DNA from: DASTEQ01 sp040905185
GTDB taxonomy: Bacteria; Chloroflexota; Limnocylindria; QHBO01
DNA length: 64,000 nucleotides
NCBI GenBank assembly: GCA_040905185.1
Contig: JBBDRZ010000006.1
Coordinates: forward strand, 1-64,000
Direction: 5' to 3'
In this document: piece after piece, positions 19,167 to 27,412 of the stretch
Position numbering within the stretch: position 1 is the first letter of the stretch
Layout: each line of letters opens with the position of its first letter
Program-made: the position numbers and the translations under genes
Notes under the pieces: model-generated
What the model saw: the letters and a program-made list of their open reading frames with translations, nothing else
Database searches by the model: none
Told to the model about the DNA's origin: nothing

Positions 19167-20786
19167 CTACTCCCACTCGATAGTGGCCGGCGGCTTGGAG
19201 CTGATGTCGTAGACCACCCGGTTCACGCCGGGCACCTCGTTGACGATCCGGGTGCTGATCCGGGCCAGCACGTCGTACGGAAGCCGTGCCCAGTCGGCGG
19301 TCATCCCGTCTTCAGAGGTCACCGCCCGCACCGCCACCACGTTGGCGTAGGTGCGACCGTCGCCCATGACCCCAACCGTATCGACGGGAGTCAGGATGGC
19401 GAAGGATTGCCACAGCTGTTGGTACAGGCCGGCGGCCTTGATCTCGTCCAGGACGATCCAATCGGCATCACGCAAGGTCTCGAGCCGGGACGCGGTGACC
19501 TCGCCGATAACCCGAATGGCGAGGCCGGGACCCGGGAACGGCTGGCGCAGGATCATGGCCTCCGGTAGGCCGAGCTCGGTACCCACCCGCCGCACCTCGT
19601 CCTTGAACAGGTGGCGCAGCGGCTCGATGAGCCGGAAGCGCAGGTTGGCGGGCAGGCCCCCCACGTTGTGATGGGTCTTGATCTTGGCCGCTGCCTTGGA
19701 CTCGACCGTCTTGGACTCGATGACGTCGGGGTACAGCGTTCCCTGGACCAGGAAGTCAATCGGCCCCAGCCGCGCGGCCTCCAACTCGAACACCTGTATG
19801 AACTCGTCGCCGATGATCCGGCGCTTGTCTTCGGGATCCGTCACCCCCACCAGGCGGTGGAGGAATCGGTCCTGGGCATCGACCATCCGCAGCTGCATGC
19901 CGAGGTTCTGCTCGAAGGTGGTCCGCAGCAGCTCTGACTCGCGCTTGCGCATGAGGCCGGTGTCGACGTAGATGCAGGTCAGCCGGTCGCCGACGGCCCG
20001 ATGCACGAGTGTCGCGGCCACGGCGCTGTCGACGCCGCCGGACAGCGCGCAGATCACCTGCCCCGCACCCACTTCGGCCCGGATGGCGGCCACGGTGGCG
20101 CCGATGAAGCCGGCCGGTGTCCATTCGCCGCGGGCGCCCGCGATGCGCAACGTGAAGTTGGCCAGGATCTCGCGGCCCTGGGGGGTGTGGACGACCTCGG
20201 GGTGGAATTGCAGGCCCATCAGCCCGTGGTCGTTGGCCATGGCCGCGTACGGCGTGGACTCGCTGGATGCGAGGGCGCGGAAGCCGGGGGGCGGCTCGAG
20301 GATCGAGTCACCGTGGCTCATCCAGACGGGCGCGGCCGTCGGCAGGCCGGCGAGCAATGGCTCGCCTGGCGCCGCATGGATGGTGGCGGGGCCGTATTCG
20401 CGGCGCTCGGCGGGTGCCACCCGGCCGCCGAGCTGGTGGGCCATCAGCTGCATGCCGTAGCAGATGCCAAGGACAGGGACGCTCCCTTCCCAGATGCGCG
20501 GGTCCGCCTGCGGCGCATCGTCGTCATAGACCGATGCGGGACCGCCCGACAGGATGATCCCCACCGGGCGCCGACGGGCGATTTCCTCCCACGGGGTATC
20601 GTGGGGGAGCACCACCGAGTACACGTTCAGCTCCCGGATGCGGCGGGCGATGAGCTGGGCGTACTGGCCGCCAAAGTCGAGCACGATGACCGTCTGCGGG
20701 TCAGCGACCGGTTCCGCGGCGCCCTCGGATGCAACCGGGTGCAGGGCCGGCTCGAGGTAGGTTTCGACCGCGCCGCCCTCGCTCAA
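19167..20786 (-). CDS. guaA: GMP synthase (glutamine-hydrolysing)
   Basis: 539 residues. Converts XMP to GMP with glutamine and ATP. N-terminal class-I amidotransferase with Cys109 (LGICYGMQ) and His195/Glu197 (QFHPEV), ATP-pyrophosphatase P-loop SGGVDS at 249-254, and the C-terminal dimerisation end with the family-final SSKPPATIEWE. The first ~30 residues are a non-conserved extension. Start is TTG, overlapping the stop of the SRPBCC gene (TTGA), so translation is coupled. It sits in a guaB3-SRPBCC-guaA operon. Confidence 0.96.
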   Translation of the reverse strand: MSEGGAVETYLEPALHPVASEGAAEPVADPQTVIVLDFGGQYAQLIARRIRELNVYSVVLPHDTPWEEIARRRPVGIILSGGPASVYDDDAPQADPRIWEGSVPVLGICYGMQLMAHQLGGRVAPAERREYGPATIHAAPGEPLLAGLPTAAPVWMSHGDSILEPPPGFRALASSESTPYAAMANDHGLMGLQFHPEVVHTPQGREILANFTLRIAGARGEWTPAGFIGATVAAIRAEVGAGQVICALSGGVDSAVAATLVHRAVGDRLTCIYVDTGLMRKRESELLRTTFEQNLGMQLRMVDAQDRFLHRLVGVTDPEDKRRIIGDEFIQVFELEAARLGPIDFLVQGTLYPDVIESKTVESKAAAKIKTHHNVGGLPANLRFRLIEPLRHLFKDEVRRVGTELGLPEAMILRQPFPGPGLAIRVIGEVTASRLETLRDADWIVLDEIKAAGLYQQLWQSFAILTPVDTVGVMGDGRTYANVVAVRAVTSEDGMTADWARLPYDVLARISTRIVNEVPGVNRVVYDISSKPPATIEWE

Positions 20787-21223
20787 GGTGCGAACTTGGC
20801 CTGCAGGGTCGCGAAATCAGTGTCCGCGGCCTGATTGACGACGCGGCTGATCACAGGCTCCATCATCCTCCAGGCACCGGGGAGCCGGAGCTCGAACGCG
20901 AAGGCGAGTTGGGTGCCGGTGCCGTCTGCCACCAACGTGGTATCAGCCGATCCGGAGACCCCCGACTTGTCGATCGATTCGAACGCGAAGCGGCGATTTT
21001 CCTCAAGCGCGGTGACGGTACATTCAAGCGAGCCCGATTGCCCCTGGGTGGTCACATCCATCTGAAATCGGCTGCCGACAGCCATCGGACCATTGCCAAT
21101 CGACACGGCGCTCGTCACACCAGCACCCCGCCGCCACTCGGCGAACCGCGTGGGATCAGCGACATACGGCCACACCGTCTCCGGGCCGGCGGCCAACGAC
21201 ACCCTGCGGTGGACCTTGATCAC
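20783..21223 (-). CDS. SRPBCC/polyketide-cyclase-like protein
   Basis: 146 residues with the START/SRPBCC pattern: SLAAGPETVWPYVADPTRFAEW at the N terminus, a VGSRF strand, and a long C-terminal helix with LQAKF. Members bind hydrophobic ligands in a central cavity; no specific ligand can be inferred. Coupled on both sides: GTGA overlap with guaB3 upstream and TTGA overlap with guaA downstream, an odd insertion in a purine operon. Confidence 0.82.
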   Translation of the reverse strand: MIKVHRRVSLAAGPETVWPYVADPTRFAEWRRGAGVTSAVSIGNGPMAVGSRFQMDVTTQGQSGSLECTVTALEENRRFAFESIDKSGVSGSADTTLVADGTGTQLAFAFELRLPGAWRMMEPVISRVVNQAADTDFATLQAKFAP

Positions 21224-22398
21224 CGCTGCGGATCGTCCGCGGCCATCTGCCAGGACTTACCCTCGGTCGCGATGGCCGGGGCCACGACCATCTCCACCTC
21301 GTGCATGTCGCGGATCGTCCGCGCCCCCAGCGCACCCATGCTCTGGCGCAGTGCGCCAACCAGGTTCTGCGTGCCGTGCGTCGTGCGGGCCGGACCGAAC
21401 AGGATCTGCTCCAGCGGCAGCCGCTCCTCGAGCTGGATGCGCGTCCCGCGCGGCAGGGTCGGCGAGGGAGCCGCCATGCCCCAGTTGTACCCGCGCCCCG
21501 GTGCCTCGATGGCGGCGGCCAGCGGGGTACCCAGCATGACGGCATCGGCTCCCGACGCGATGGCCTTGGCGATGTCGCCGCCGGTCTTCATCCCGCCGTC
21601 GGTGATGACCGGCACGTATCGCCCGGTGTCGGCCAGGAACCGATCACGGGCGGCGGCAACCTGGAGGGTGGCGGAGACCTGCGGCACGCCGATCCCGAGC
21701 ACCTCGCGCGTGGTGCAGGCGGCCCCGGGTCCCACCCCGACGAGGATCCCGGCGGCGCCCTGCTCCATGAGCTGGTAGGCCGCCTCGCCGCTCACCGTGT
21801 TGCCCACCAGGACCGGCAGGCGGAGCGCGCCGGTGAGATCCGACAGCGACAGGACGCGACCCGAGGTCGAGATGTGACGCGCGCTCGACACCTGCGACTG
21901 CACGACGAACAGGTCGGCGCCGGCCTCGGCCGCCACCGCAGCGTGGTCCCAGGCGGATGCCGGCGTGGTGGCCACCGCGGCCGGCGCCCCGGAGGCCTTG
22001 ATGCGTGTGATCAGGGCGCCGATCAGCTCGGGCCGAATCGGTGCCGCATAGGCCTCGCTCAGGACCCGCGCGGCGGCGACCGCGTCCGGGGCTTCGACCA
22101 CCTGCTCGATGATCGGCCCGGCGTCCGGATACCGGGTGTACAGGCCCTCCAGGTTGACGACCGCCAGCCCGCCAAGCCGATGCATCCGCACCGCCATGTC
22201 CGGGTCGCTGACCGCATCCATGGCGGCGGCCAGGAACGGGATCTCGAGGCGCAGCGAGCCGATCTCCACCACGGTGTCGACCGCGGCCGGCTCCACCGTG
22301 ACCGCGCCGGGGACCAGCGAGATCTCCTCGAAGCCGTACGCCCGACGCAGGCGCCCACCGACCTCGGTCAGGGGGCGGAGCAGCGTGCCGGACTCCAT
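21220..22398 (-). CDS. guaB3: GuaB3-family IMP dehydrogenase-related protein
   Basis: 392 residues, IMPDH barrel without CBS domains. The catalytic loop is kept as GPGAACTTREVLGIG (Cys228), with the phosphate-binding region DGGMKTGGDIAKAIASGADAVMLGTPLA. The N terminus MESG...GRLRRAYGFEEISLVPG is typical of the GuaB3 group in Actinobacteria and Chloroflexota, whose activity differs between reports (IMPDH-like or GMP-reductase-like). A TATACT 10 nt before the ATG suggests a leaderless operon start. Confidence 0.88.
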   Translation of the reverse strand: MESGTLLRPLTEVGGRLRRAYGFEEISLVPGAVTVEPAAVDTVVEIGSLRLEIPFLAAAMDAVSDPDMAVRMHRLGGLAVVNLEGLYTRYPDAGPIIEQVVEAPDAVAAARVLSEAYAAPIRPELIGALITRIKASGAPAAVATTPASAWDHAAVAAEAGADLFVVQSQVSSARHISTSGRVLSLSDLTGALRLPVLVGNTVSGEAAYQLMEQGAAGILVGVGPGAACTTREVLGIGVPQVSATLQVAAARDRFLADTGRYVPVITDGGMKTGGDIAKAIASGADAVMLGTPLAAAIEAPGRGYNWGMAAPSPTLPRGTRIQLEERLPLEQILFGPARTTHGTQNLVGALRQSMGALGARTIRDMHEVEMVVAPAIATEGKSWQMAADDPQR

Positions 22399-22408
22399 GT
22401 GGGCCCGC

Positions 22409-22414
22409 AGTATA
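22409..22414 (-). promoter_or_regulatory. Putative -10 element for guaB3 operon
   Basis: TATACT on the minus strand, 10 nt before the guaB3 ATG, no Shine-Dalgarno. Best -10 match in the gap to the zinc-ribbon gene. Confidence 0.45.
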
Positions 22415-22442
22415 AGTGGCGCCGGGCCCGATCAGGCCGGGC

Positions 22443-22742
22443 TCAGGATCGGGCGCGAACCTTGTCGAAGCAGCTGCTGCAGTAGACCGGGCGATCGTTG
22501 CGCGGGAGGAACGGCACCAGGGCCTGCCCCCCACATTCGGCGCACACCGCGGCGTGCATCTCGCGGGCCCCGCCCCCCGTGCCGATGCCCAGCGCGCGGT
22601 TCTGCTTGGCAACCGCCCGGCAGCTCGAGCAGCGCTGGGGCTCGTGGGTCAGCCCCTTCTCCTGATAGAACTGCTGCTCGCCGGCCGAGAAGACGAAGTC
22701 CATCCCGCAGTCGCGGCACGTGATGGTCTTGTCGGTCAACAC
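22443..22742 (-). CDS. Small zinc-ribbon protein (zf_trcl plus CxxC-x17-CxxC type)
   Basis: 99 residues with two tandem zinc sites: an N-terminal CRDCGMDFVFSAGEQQFYQEKG...CSSC ribbon of the 'probable zinc-ribbon' family, and CAECGG...CSSCFDKVR near the C terminus. GTG start with a strong GGAGGAGAGGG upstream. Soluble and cytoplasmic; role unknown, possibly nucleic-acid binding. Lies between dnaB and guaB3 on the same strand. Confidence 0.8.
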   Translation of the reverse strand: MLTDKTITCRDCGMDFVFSAGEQQFYQEKGLTHEPQRCSSCRAVAKQNRALGIGTGGGAREMHAAVCAECGGQALVPFLPRNDRPVYCSSCFDKVRARS

Positions 22743-22881
22743 CTGCCCTCTCCTCCGTGTCGTGGTCGCCCGGCCCTCGGTTCTCCGGCTCCTCGGGCCG
22801 TGGATCGCGACCTGGGATGAGCTGGTGTTCCGGACCTACCAGCCGCCGATGATGCCACGCAGGTCAAGCGTCGGGAACCCT

Positions 22882-24237
22882 CTAGTAGGCGGTGACCTCC
22901 ACCTCATCCCGCGCGGCGACCCCGTAGAAGCGGGTGTGCGTGCGCCGGAACTGGAGCGGCACCTCGCCAATCGGCCCGTTGCGATGCTTGGCGATCTTGG
23001 CCTTGACCAGCTCCAGGTCCGCGTCGGCGATGGGCTCGCCCTCGGCCCGATACAGGAAGATGACGACGTCCGCGTCCTGCTCCAGCGATCCGGATTCACG
23101 AAGGTCCGAGAGTCGCGGCTCGGCACTGCCTCGTTGCTCGACGTTGCGGGATAGCTGGGAAAGGGCCAGCACCGGGACCTTGAGCTCGCGGGCCAGGTTC
23201 TTCAGGCCGCGGCTGATCTCACTCACCTCCTGGACCCGGTTCGGCTCCCGGGTGGGGGTCGAGGCCTGCATGAGCTGAAGGTAGTCGACGATGACCAGGT
23301 CCAGTCCTTGCTGCTCGACCTCCAGCCGTCGGGCCTTGGTGCGCAACTCCATGACGGAGAGGGTGGGCGAGTCGTCGACCCACATCTTGGCGCTGGCCAT
23401 GTCGTTCATGACCTTGGCGATCTTCGACCAGTCCGTCTCCTCCATGAACCCGGTCTGAAGCGGGCGTGGATTGATCCCGGTCTCCGAGGACAGGAGCCGA
23501 AGCGCGAGTTGTTCGCGGCTCATCTCGAGCGAGAAGATGGCGACCCGCTTCTGCTCATGGACGGCCGCATGGAGGGCCACGTTGAGCGCCAGGCTCGTCT
23601 TTCCCACGCTGGGGCGCGCGGCCAGAATGACAAGGTCCGACGGCTGGAACCCGCCGAGGAGCGTGTCGAGCCCGGCCAGCCCGGTGGGGATGCCGAGGAT
23701 CTGGCCCCGGTGTTCGTGGAGATACTCGAGCCGGTCATAGGCTTCTCCCAGGAGCGTGGCCAGCGTCTCGAACCCGGCGACCGTCCGGCGCTGACTGATC
23801 TCGAACAGGATGGCCTCGGCCCGGTCGATGGCGGCCGCCGTGTCATGGGCCTCCTCGTACCCCACCGCAGCGATGCGCCCGGCGGCCGCGATGAGGTTCC
23901 GGAGAACTGCCTTCTGCTCGACGATCCGGCCGTAGTGCTCGACGTGCACCGCGGTCGGGACCGCGTTCATGAGGGTCGCCAGGTAGGCGGGGCCACCGAC
24001 CCCCTCCAGCTTGTCGTGCCGGGTCAGCTCGTCGCCCAGGGTGACGAGGTCGATCGGCTCTCGCTGGCTGTGCAGAGCCAGCATGGCCTCGTAGATGTCC
24101 GCATGCTGGGGGCGATAGAAATCGCCGGGGTGCAGGAAGTCGGCGACCTTGAGGATGGCCTCGGGATCGATCAGGATCGAGCCGAGCACGCTCTGCTCGG
24201 CCTCGACCGCCTGGGGGGCGACTCGGTCAATGCTCAT
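22882..24237 (-). CDS. dnaB: Replicative DNA helicase DnaB
   Basis: 451 residues. Hexameric 5'-3' helicase of the replication fork. N-terminal helical domain (APQAVEAEQSVLGSILIDPEA), linker, then a RecA-like domain with Walker A in ARPSVGKTSLALN, Walker B in LVIVDYLQLM, and the arginine-finger region LSQLSRNVEQRG. Its 163 nt upstream gap holds DnaA-box-like sequences. rplI precedes it, the usual bacterial order. Confidence 0.96.
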   Translation of the reverse strand: MSIDRVAPQAVEAEQSVLGSILIDPEAILKVADFLHPGDFYRPQHADIYEAMLALHSQREPIDLVTLGDELTRHDKLEGVGGPAYLATLMNAVPTAVHVEHYGRIVEQKAVLRNLIAAAGRIAAVGYEEAHDTAAAIDRAEAILFEISQRRTVAGFETLATLLGEAYDRLEYLHEHRGQILGIPTGLAGLDTLLGGFQPSDLVILAARPSVGKTSLALNVALHAAVHEQKRVAIFSLEMSREQLALRLLSSETGINPRPLQTGFMEETDWSKIAKVMNDMASAKMWVDDSPTLSVMELRTKARRLEVEQQGLDLVIVDYLQLMQASTPTREPNRVQEVSEISRGLKNLARELKVPVLALSQLSRNVEQRGSAEPRLSDLRESGSLEQDADVVIFLYRAEGEPIADADLELVKAKIAKHRNGPIGEVPLQFRRTHTRFYGVAARDEVEVTAY

Positions 24238-24286
24238 GATGGCGTGGGCCTGACCCTAGGAGCGCAACCGGCGCTTGGGTAGGGCT

Positions 24287-24342
24287 TTAACCACAGGCTT
24301 AGCCACAGGCCCCAGTTCCGGACGGGGATTCAATGTGGACAA
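24287..24342. promoter_or_regulatory. Cluster of DnaA-box-like sequences upstream of dnaB
   Basis: TTAACCACA (24287-24295), TTAGCCACA (24299-24307) and, inverted, TGTGGACAA (24334-24342, i.e. TTGTCCACA). The last matches the actinobacterial-type DnaA box exactly; the first two are single or double variants and form a 12 nt direct repeat with CCACAGGC. They lie 50-105 nt before the dnaB ATG. DnaA binding and control of dnaB is an inference; an origin is not claimed. Confidence 0.45.
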
Positions 24343-24400
24343 GGTGCACAGATGGTCGCCCCCGGTCGCGACACCTACGCTGTCGCGCGGTCGCCGTCCC

Positions 24401-24847
24401 TCAATGCTCGGCGACGACCTCGACCCGGACCTGGGCCTCGAGACCCGGCATCAGGTGCACGCTCACCACGTGCTCGCCCACGGTCTTGATCGGCTCGCCA
24501 AGGTGAATGTCATGCCGGTCGATCTCGATCCCCTCCTGTCGCAGGCGATCGGCGACGTCGCGCGTCGTCACCGAGCCGAACAGCCGATCTCGTTCGCCGG
24601 CCTTGACGCCGATCTGGACGGTCAGCTCCCCGAGGCGCGCGGCGATGGCCTCGGCGTCAGCGCGCAGGGACCGATCGCGCTCGTCCCGCTGGTCGCGGTG
24701 GCGCTCCCAATTGCGGATGGCGCCCAGGTCGGCGAGGACGGCCGCTCCGGTGGGGATGAGGTGATTCCGGGCGTACCCGTCCTTCACGTCCTTCAGGTCG
24801 CCCTCGCGGCCCAGGCCCTTCACGTCACGCTTCAGGATGACCTTCAT
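24401..24847 (-). CDS. rplI: 50S ribosomal protein L9
   Basis: 148 residues from the ATG at 24847 (MKVILKRDVKGLG), the family length. N-terminal rRNA-binding domain with GREGDLKDVKDGYARNHLIP, a central helix, and a C-terminal domain with LFGSVTTRDVADRL. The ATG overlaps the stop of the DUF1232 gene (ATGA). rpsF, ssb and rpsR, the usual partners, are not adjacent. Confidence 0.96.
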   Translation of the reverse strand: MKVILKRDVKGLGREGDLKDVKDGYARNHLIPTGAAVLADLGAIRNWERHRDQRDERDRSLRADAEAIAARLGELTVQIGVKAGERDRLFGSVTTRDVADRLRQEGIEIDRHDIHLGEPIKTVGEHVVSVHLMPGLEAQVRVEVVAEH

Positions 24848-25326
24848 TCCACCTCCACCGGGGTCTTGGCGCGGGCGGCGCGCCACTTCCCGATCTGACG
24901 TTTGACCTCAGTCGAGTCCCGAAGCCCGCCATACCGACCCAGGAGCTGGGGCAACGTGTCCCGAATTCGATCGTAGCGGTCCCCGAGCAGCGAGCGGAGG
25001 CGAGCCAGGTCGGCGTCCAGCATCGCCTGCCCGGCGGCAGCTCGGGCCAGGTGCTCTTCTCGGACCGCCGCCGGCGCATTGCTGATGAACAGGTCCAGGA
25101 CAAGGAGCAGGACGGTCAGATCATCGGCGGCGCCGAGGATGGGGACGACGTCGGGAATCAGGTCGATGGGCACCACGACGTAGACCAGGGCCGCGATGAG
25201 CAGCGCCTTGAGGCCGAGCGGAGTGCGGGGATCTCGGGCCAGGCCCCACACCAGGCGAGCGTAGGTGGGCAACTGGAGGAGGACTTTGGCGGTGCGCAGA
25301 TAGCGCCACCGGCCGGGACGCAGCAC
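24844..25326 (-). CDS. DUF1232 (YkvA-like) membrane protein
   Basis: 160 residues from a GTG at 25326 that has GGAGG 9 nt upstream; the longer open frame to 25476 runs through the lexA promoter and is rejected. The conserved DUF1232 core is present: GLKALLIAALVYVVVPIDLIPDV and GAADDLTVLLLVLDLF. Two membrane segments, then a basic C terminus. Function unknown. Divergent from lexA and coupled to rplI. Confidence 0.82.
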   Translation of the reverse strand: MLRPGRWRYLRTAKVLLQLPTYARLVWGLARDPRTPLGLKALLIAALVYVVVPIDLIPDVVPILGAADDLTVLLLVLDLFISNAPAAVREEHLARAAAGQAMLDADLARLRSLLGDRYDRIRDTLPQLLGRYGGLRDSTEVKRQIGKWRAARAKTPVEVE

Positions 25327-25383
25327 TCGGTTTGGCCTCCGGTCAGTCCGACGAGATGAGTGGGCCGGGATGATACCAAGCGA

Positions 25384-25413
25384 TTGACAATAGAACAGGT
25401 GTTCTGCTAGGGT
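25384..25413 (+). promoter_or_regulatory. lexA promoter
   Basis: TTGACA at 25384-25389, then a spacer carrying the SOS box, then a weak -10 TAGGGT at 25408-25413. Transcription would begin at about 25420-25421, exactly at the GTG used as lexA start, so the message is probably leaderless. Confidence 0.6.
25393..25404. promoter_or_regulatory. SOS box (LexA operator) of lexA
   Basis: Perfect palindromic half-sites GAAC-AGGT-GTTC, the Gram-positive/actinobacterial type operator, within an extended palindrome AGAACAGGTGTTCT. It lies between the -35 and -10, the expected place for autorepression. Confidence 0.85.
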
Positions 25414-25420
25414 GCTGTGC

Positions 25421-26086
25421 GTGACCCGGCACGACGCCGAACGCCGACAGCGCATCGTGGAGTACATCGCCCGCACCGTGGCCGAGCGCGGCTATCCGCC
25501 CTCGGTCCGCGAGATCGCGGATGCGGTGGGCCTTGCCTCGACATCAGCCGTCCATCACCACCTCGTGGCCCTCGAACGCTCCGGGCAGCTGGAACGCGGC
25601 ACCCGCTCGTCGCGTGCCCTGCGCCTGACTGCCACCGCGGAAGGCATGGCGCCTCCGGCACGGCCGGCGCGCGGCGCGGTCACTCCCTTCCGGATGCCCA
25701 TGGAGCGTGATGTCCTGCGGCTCCCGGTGATCGGCGAGATCGCGGCCGGCCAGCCCATCGAGGCCTACCAGGACCCCAGCCAGACGCTCGAGGTCCCGAG
25801 CTCGCTCCAGGCCCGGGACGACTCGTACGTCCTGCGCGTGCGCGGGCGAAGCATGGTCGACGCGCTCATCGACGACGGGGACTACGTCATCGTTCAGCCC
25901 CAGGCCACGGCCCGCGACGGGGACATCGTGGTCGCCCTGTTGGAGGACAACGGAGTCACCCTGAAGCGCTTCTACCGCGAGGAGGGGCGCATCCGCCTCC
26001 AGCCCGCCAACCCGGAGATGGAACCCATCTACGCCACCGAGCTCCAGATCCAGGGCAAGGTGGTCGGCGTCATCCGCAAGCTTTGA
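25421..26086 (+). CDS. lexA: LexA repressor
   Basis: 221 residues from GTG 25421 (an alternative GTG at 25412 adds three). SOS repressor with N-terminal winged helix (YPPSVREIADAVGLASTSAVHHHL) and C-terminal self-cleaving domain. Cleavage site Ala-Gly in GEIAAGQPIEA; catalytic Ser144 in GRSMVDALIDDGDYVIV and Lys182 in NGVTLKRFYRE (numbers from 25421). Own SOS box upstream. dinB follows after 113 nt with no SOS box of its own, so co-transcription is likely. Confidence 0.96.
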   Translation: MTRHDAERRQRIVEYIARTVAERGYPPSVREIADAVGLASTSAVHHHLVALERSGQLERGTRSSRALRLTATAEGMAPPARPARGAVTPFRMPMERDVLRLPVIGEIAAGQPIEAYQDPSQTLEVPSSLQARDDSYVLRVRGRSMVDALIDDGDYVIVQPQATARDGDIVVALLEDNGVTLKRFYREEGRIRLQPANPEMEPIYATELQIQGKVVGVIRKL

Positions 26087-26199
26087 TCAACTGAACCGAT
26101 GGCGGCGGTCGTGCCGCCGCTAGGCTGGTGGGACCCATGGTCCAGCCGATGCTCACCCTTCGCCAGCTGGATCGGGGCTACCCGGGTACGGACTGACCG

Positions 26200-27381
26200 A
26201 TGCGCACCATCATCCATGCCGACCTCGACGCGTACTACGCCTCGGTGGAGGTGCTCGATGACCCGTCGCTGAGGGGTCTGCCGGTGATCGTGGGCGGCCG
26301 TCCCGACGACCGGGGCGTGGTCAGCGCCGCGTCCTACGAGGCGCGCCGCTTCGGGGTCCACTCCGCCATGCCCCTGCGCACAGCCGCGCGGCTCTGTCCG
26401 CAGGGCGTCTTCCTGCCCGGCCGATTCGAACGCTATGCGGAAGTCAGCCTCCAGGTCATGCGGATATTCGACACGTTCACGCCGCTGGTCGAGCCCATCA
26501 GCCTGGACGAGGCATTCCTGGACGTCACCGGGGCTCCCGCCGGGGATGGGCGAACCATCGGCCAGGCCATCAAGGATCGGGTTCGCGCCGAAGTGGGCCT
26601 GGTGGTCAGCGTCGGGGTGGCCACCAACAAGCTCGTGGCCAAGGTCGCCTCGGACCTGCGCAAGCCCGATGCGCTGGTGATCGTCGAGCCAGGCGACGAG
26701 GCCGCGTTCCTGGCCCCGTTGCCGGTGTCCCGCCTGTGGGGCGTGGGCCCGCGCGTGCGGCAGGCGCTGGCTGACTACGGGGTGACGATCATCGGCCAGC
26801 TGGCGGCGGTGCCGGAGGGGACCCTGCGTCGGCGATTCGGTCGCCACGGCGTGGATCTCCGCCATCGCGCGCGCGGCATTGATCCGTCGCCGGTAGTGCC
26901 GGGCCATGCGCCGAAGTCCATCGGTCATGAGCACACCTTCAACACCGACGTCACCGAGCGGACCGGGCTGGACGGCACCCTCCTGTGGCTGTCGGAGTCG
27001 GTGGCGGGGCGCCTGCGGCGCCACCACATGGCGGCGGGCGGAGTGCAGCTCAAGCTCCGCTACGAGGGCTTCGAGACGCTGACCCGGCAGGCGACGCTGC
27101 CGCACCCGACCACGGACGCTCAGATCCTGCTGGACGTCATCCACCGCCTCCTGGACCGAACCCTGCAACCGGGCCGTGCGGTGCGACTGATCGGCATCAC
27201 CGCCATCTCGCTGGTGGACGCCCAGCAGCTGACCCTGTTCGACGACGGCCAGCGCGTTCAGCGGCTGGCGGAGGCCACCGACGCGGTCCGCGAGAAGTTC
27301 GGTGACCGGGCCATCACCCGGGCCCGGTTGTTGCGCGAGGCGCCGGAACGCCGGTTCAGCGAGCGCCCACCAGAGTCTTGA
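26200..27381 (+). CDS. dinB: DNA polymerase IV (Y-family)
   Basis: 393 residues. Error-prone translesion polymerase. Catalytic acidic residues in HADLDAYYASVE (Asp8 and Asp10 region) and SLDEAFLDVT, YEARRFGVHSAMP fingers motif, VGVATNKLVAKVASDLRKP palm-thumb segment, and helix-hairpin-helix VGPRVRQALADYGVTIIGQLA. The C-terminal little-finger domain is followed by QLTLFDD, a plausible beta-clamp binding peptide (QLTLF). No SOS box directly upstream; a small 19-codon frame (26137-26196) ends just before it. Confidence 0.95.
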   Translation: MRTIIHADLDAYYASVEVLDDPSLRGLPVIVGGRPDDRGVVSAASYEARRFGVHSAMPLRTAARLCPQGVFLPGRFERYAEVSLQVMRIFDTFTPLVEPISLDEAFLDVTGAPAGDGRTIGQAIKDRVRAEVGLVVSVGVATNKLVAKVASDLRKPDALVIVEPGDEAAFLAPLPVSRLWGVGPRVRQALADYGVTIIGQLAAVPEGTLRRRFGRHGVDLRHRARGIDPSPVVPGHAPKSIGHEHTFNTDVTERTGLDGTLLWLSESVAGRLRRHHMAAGGVQLKLRYEGFETLTRQATLPHPTTDAQILLDVIHRLLDRTLQPGRAVRLIGITAISLVDAQQLTLFDDGQRVQRLAEATDAVREKFGDRAITRARLLREAPERRFSERPPES

Positions 27382-27406
27382 CAACTAGAACATGTGTTCG
27401 TATTCT
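27378..27406 (+). promoter_or_regulatory. SOS-controlled promoter of the small ORF after dinB
   Basis: TTGACA (27378-27383), exactly 17 nt spacer, TATTCT (27401-27406). The predicted start falls at about 27413, the ATG of the next gene, so the transcript should be leaderless. The -35 overlaps the last codons of dinB. Confidence 0.75.
27388..27399. promoter_or_regulatory. SOS box downstream of dinB
   Basis: GAAC-ATGT-GTTC, same half-sites as the lexA operator, placed in the 17 nt promoter spacer. LexA binding here would shut off the small gene at 27413. Confidence 0.8.
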
Positions 27407-27412
27407 GCCGGT

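Noticed and set aside
24844..25476. Longer 210-residue version of the DUF1232 protein
   Set aside because: Its first 50 codons run through the lexA promoter and operator; GTG 25326 has a strong GGAGG and starts before the conserved core.
26137..26196. 19-codon open frame just upstream of dinB as a leader peptide
   Set aside because: No ribosome site and no attenuator structure; its ending 3 nt before dinB may be chance.
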